From the NCBI RefSeq assembly GCF_042657385.1, contig NZ_JBHSLA010000006.1:151242-215241 (forward strand): a stretch of DNA of 64,000 nt. Direction: 5' to 3'. A program made the position numbers and the translations under genes. This document shows, one piece after another, positions 62,603 through 64,000 of the stretch. Each line of letters begins with the position of its first letter. The stretch's first letter is position 1. The DNA is from Algorimicrobium hallyeonense (GTDB lineage: Bacteria > Bacteroidota > Bacteroidia > Flavobacteriales > Flavobacteriaceae). The notes under the pieces were generated by a model, which worked only from the letters and a program-made list of their open reading frames with translations, searched no databases and was not told the DNA's origin.

Positions 62603-63802
62603 ATGGAATTATTACATACAGATAAAAAAAATGACGTTTTAAATGCAATGATTAAAATTATTGATCGTGAACGAGACAACATTATTAAAGCCAACAAGCA
62701 AGATTTAGATGCTTTTGATAAAGATGATCAAGCCTTATACGACCGACTAGTGGTTAACAACGCTAAAGTGGATGGTATGATTCAGGCTATTAAAGAAGTA
62801 CGTGAACAAGACGACCCTGTTGGTGCCACTATTTCAGATATGACGTTGGATACCGGTTTACAAATTACCAATAAAACGGCTCCATTTGGGACGATTATGA
62901 TTATATATGAATCCCGACCAGACGTTACTATTGAAGCTGCTGTTTTAGCGTTTAAAGCCAACAATAAAATTTTACTAAAAGGTGGAAAAGAAGCTATTAA
63001 TAGTAATCTCATTTTAGAAAAATGCTGGCATGAAGCGTTGGAAGAAAATGGCTTATCTAAAGATTGGATTAAACTATTGCATTTAAAGCGTGAAGAAACA
63101 CAGGAATTTTTAAGAAACCCAACAGAGAAAATCGATTTAATTGTACCTCGTGGTGGCGAACGTTTAATTAAGTTTGTAAAGGACCACGCTACCTGTGCCG
63201 TTTTAATTTCAGGACGTGGTAACAACTTTTTATATGTTTCTAAACATGCGGACTGGGAAAAAGCCATTAAGGTGATTATTAATGCAAAAACTGATAAAAT
63301 TTCAGGGTGTAATGCATTAGATAATGTATTGATTGATAAAAACATTTCTAATTACGAAACAAAAGTGATTGAACTTCAAAAAACATTAGAGCATGTTGGT
63401 GTATCGTTAGTTGTAGATAAAAAAATAGGACAGATTTTAACCAAGGAAACCCAAATACCAAACGAAGATACCTGGTACGAAGAATTCCTAGCCATGAAAT
63501 TACTCGTGGCTGAAGTGAATGGATTAGAAGAAGCCATAGAAACCATAAACAAATATTCTGGAGGACATTCATCCACCATAATGACGGAAAACAAAAACGA
63601 AGCAGCCACTTTCATGCAGGAAATAGATAGTGCTGCGGTTTACCATAATGCTTCTACCCGATTTACCGATGGTGGACAAATGGGTGTTGGCGCCGAATTA
63701 GCCATTAGCACAGACAAGTTACACCACCGCGGACCATTAGGTTTAAAACAATTGGTAACCAATAAATATTACGTGTTTGGCGATGGTCATGTACGCGTTT
63801 AA
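62603..63802 (+). CDS. proA: Gamma-glutamyl phosphate reductase (glutamate-5-semialdehyde dehydrogenase)
   Basis: This 399-residue NADPH-dependent enzyme reduces glutamyl phosphate to the semialdehyde, the second step of proline synthesis. Blocks IYESRPDVTIEAAVL, LLKGGKEAI, LIVPRGG and GCNALDNVL (with the catalytic Cys) and the C-terminal MGVGAELAISTDKLHHRGP are intact. It starts 11 bp after proB and ends at a terminator-like hairpin. Confidence 0.97.
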   Translation: MELLHTDKKNDVLNAMIKIIDRERDNIIKANKQDLDAFDKDDQALYDRLVVNNAKVDGMIQAIKEVREQDDPVGATISDMTLDTGLQITNKTAPFGTIMIIYESRPDVTIEAAVLAFKANNKILLKGGKEAINSNLILEKCWHEALEENGLSKDWIKLLHLKREETQEFLRNPTEKIDLIVPRGGERLIKFVKDHATCAVLISGRGNNFLYVSKHADWEKAIKVIINAKTDKISGCNALDNVLIDKNISNYETKVIELQKTLEHVGVSLVVDKKIGQILTKETQIPNEDTWYEEFLAMKLLVAEVNGLEEAIETINKYSGGHSSTIMTENKNEAATFMQEIDSAAVYHNASTRFTDGGQMGVGAELAISTDKLHHRGPLGLKQLVTNKYYVFGDGHVRV

Positions 63803-63823
63803 GTAATAATTTAAACATGTTAC

Positions 63824-63856
63824 AAACGGCATAAGTTAAAACTGATGCCGTTTTTT
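63824..63856 (+). terminator. Rho-independent terminator of the pro operon
   Basis: A perfect 9-bp stem AAACGGCAT (63824-63832) and ATGCCGTTT (63845-63853) has a 12-nt loop that can extend the stem, followed by T bases to 63856. It lies 21 bp after the proA stop. Confidence 0.88.
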
Positions 63857-63900
63857 GTCATACAATATTTAAGAAGAACTGAGTTAAAAAACAAGCAATT

Positions 63901-64000
63901 TTAAGCTAATTTTGAAACAAAGTTCTCATCATAAGGCAAACCACTTTTTGCGATAGCAAATGCCTGTTTTAATAATTTATTTGCTACTGCTATTAATGCC
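63901..64000 (-). mobile_element. IS110-family transposase, C-terminal part, cut by the window edge
   Basis: The minus strand encodes an uninterrupted C-terminus of about 32 residues, ending at a TAA at 63903-63901. It reads ALIAVANKLLKQAFAIAKSG, then LPYDENFVSKLA. The run of Ala/Val, the NKLL block and the G-LPYD ending are characteristic of the C-terminus of IS110/IS116/IS902 transposases. The frame continues beyond position 64000. Whether the element is complete cannot be told here. It begins just after the proA terminator. Confidence 0.75.

Noticed and set aside
62782..63345. A 187-codon open frame on the minus strand inside proA
   Set aside because: It is an antisense shadow of proA with no recognisable motif.

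Overview
The window looks like a chromosomal segment of a Flavobacteriaceae-type Bacteroidetes. The composition is AT-rich. Several intergenic regions carry the TAnnTTTG promoter element of this phylum. The genes include type IX secretion system (T9SS) parts (a plug protein, PorT and a cargo protein with a C-terminal sorting domain), a TamL-like outer-membrane lipoprotein, sodium-pumping NADH:quinone reductase (Nqr), menaquinone-type UbiE and several DUF families typical of flavobacteria. I saw no rRNA, tRNA or CRISPR array. Exact genus cannot be read from the sequence.

Layout. 64-5785 (+): lower kynurenine-pathway cluster (semialdehyde dehydrogenase, atypical SDR, 3-hydroxyanthranilate dioxygenase, ACMS decarboxylase) with two exported proteins of unknown function between the enzymes, then an O-methyltransferase. 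5895-8260: an MpaB/DUF2236 protein, a small conserved protein, and a lone membrane protein next to a structured repeat. 8313-14718 (-): TatA, then an apparent operon read leftwards from 14718: four tandem exported carboxypeptidase-regulatory-like paralogues, a DUF6702 protein and an M1 metallopeptidase, closed by a strong terminator. 14832-21641: housekeeping genes (PepE, GNAT, GpmI, HAD protein, CoA-transferase, methionine aminopeptidase, methyltransferase, DUF423). 21675-30956 (-): exported TPR/WG-like protein, ApbE, a small Nqr-associated protein and nqrABCDEF. ApbE is the enzyme that attaches FMN to NqrB and NqrC.

31152-37892: T9SS plug protein, ApaG, NRDE protein, PruA and a T9SS-secreted lipase-like protein, followed by a 139-bp MITE-like palindrome. 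38092-45062: RsmG, fatty acid desaturase, aminotransferase, lipoprotein and the TrkH/TrkA potassium system. 45303-55184: UbiE-PorT, RNA methyltransferase, TamL-like protein, aldolase, AccD, rpsO and pnp. 55435-60697: an exported ExbD-like protein, a second lone accessory gene preceded by the same structured repeat as at 8161, a hybrid histidine kinase and a glycosyltransferase. 61004-63802: proC-proB-proA. The right edge cuts through an IS110-family transposase.

Most of the window is ordinary flavobacterial core genome. The parts most worth a second look are the four-paralogue exported cluster ahead of the M1 peptidase, the paired covarying hairpins beside lone accessory genes, the SDR without its catalytic Tyr/Lys, the unusual flavinylation motifs in NqrB/NqrC, the MITE-like palindrome and the exported ExbD-like domain.
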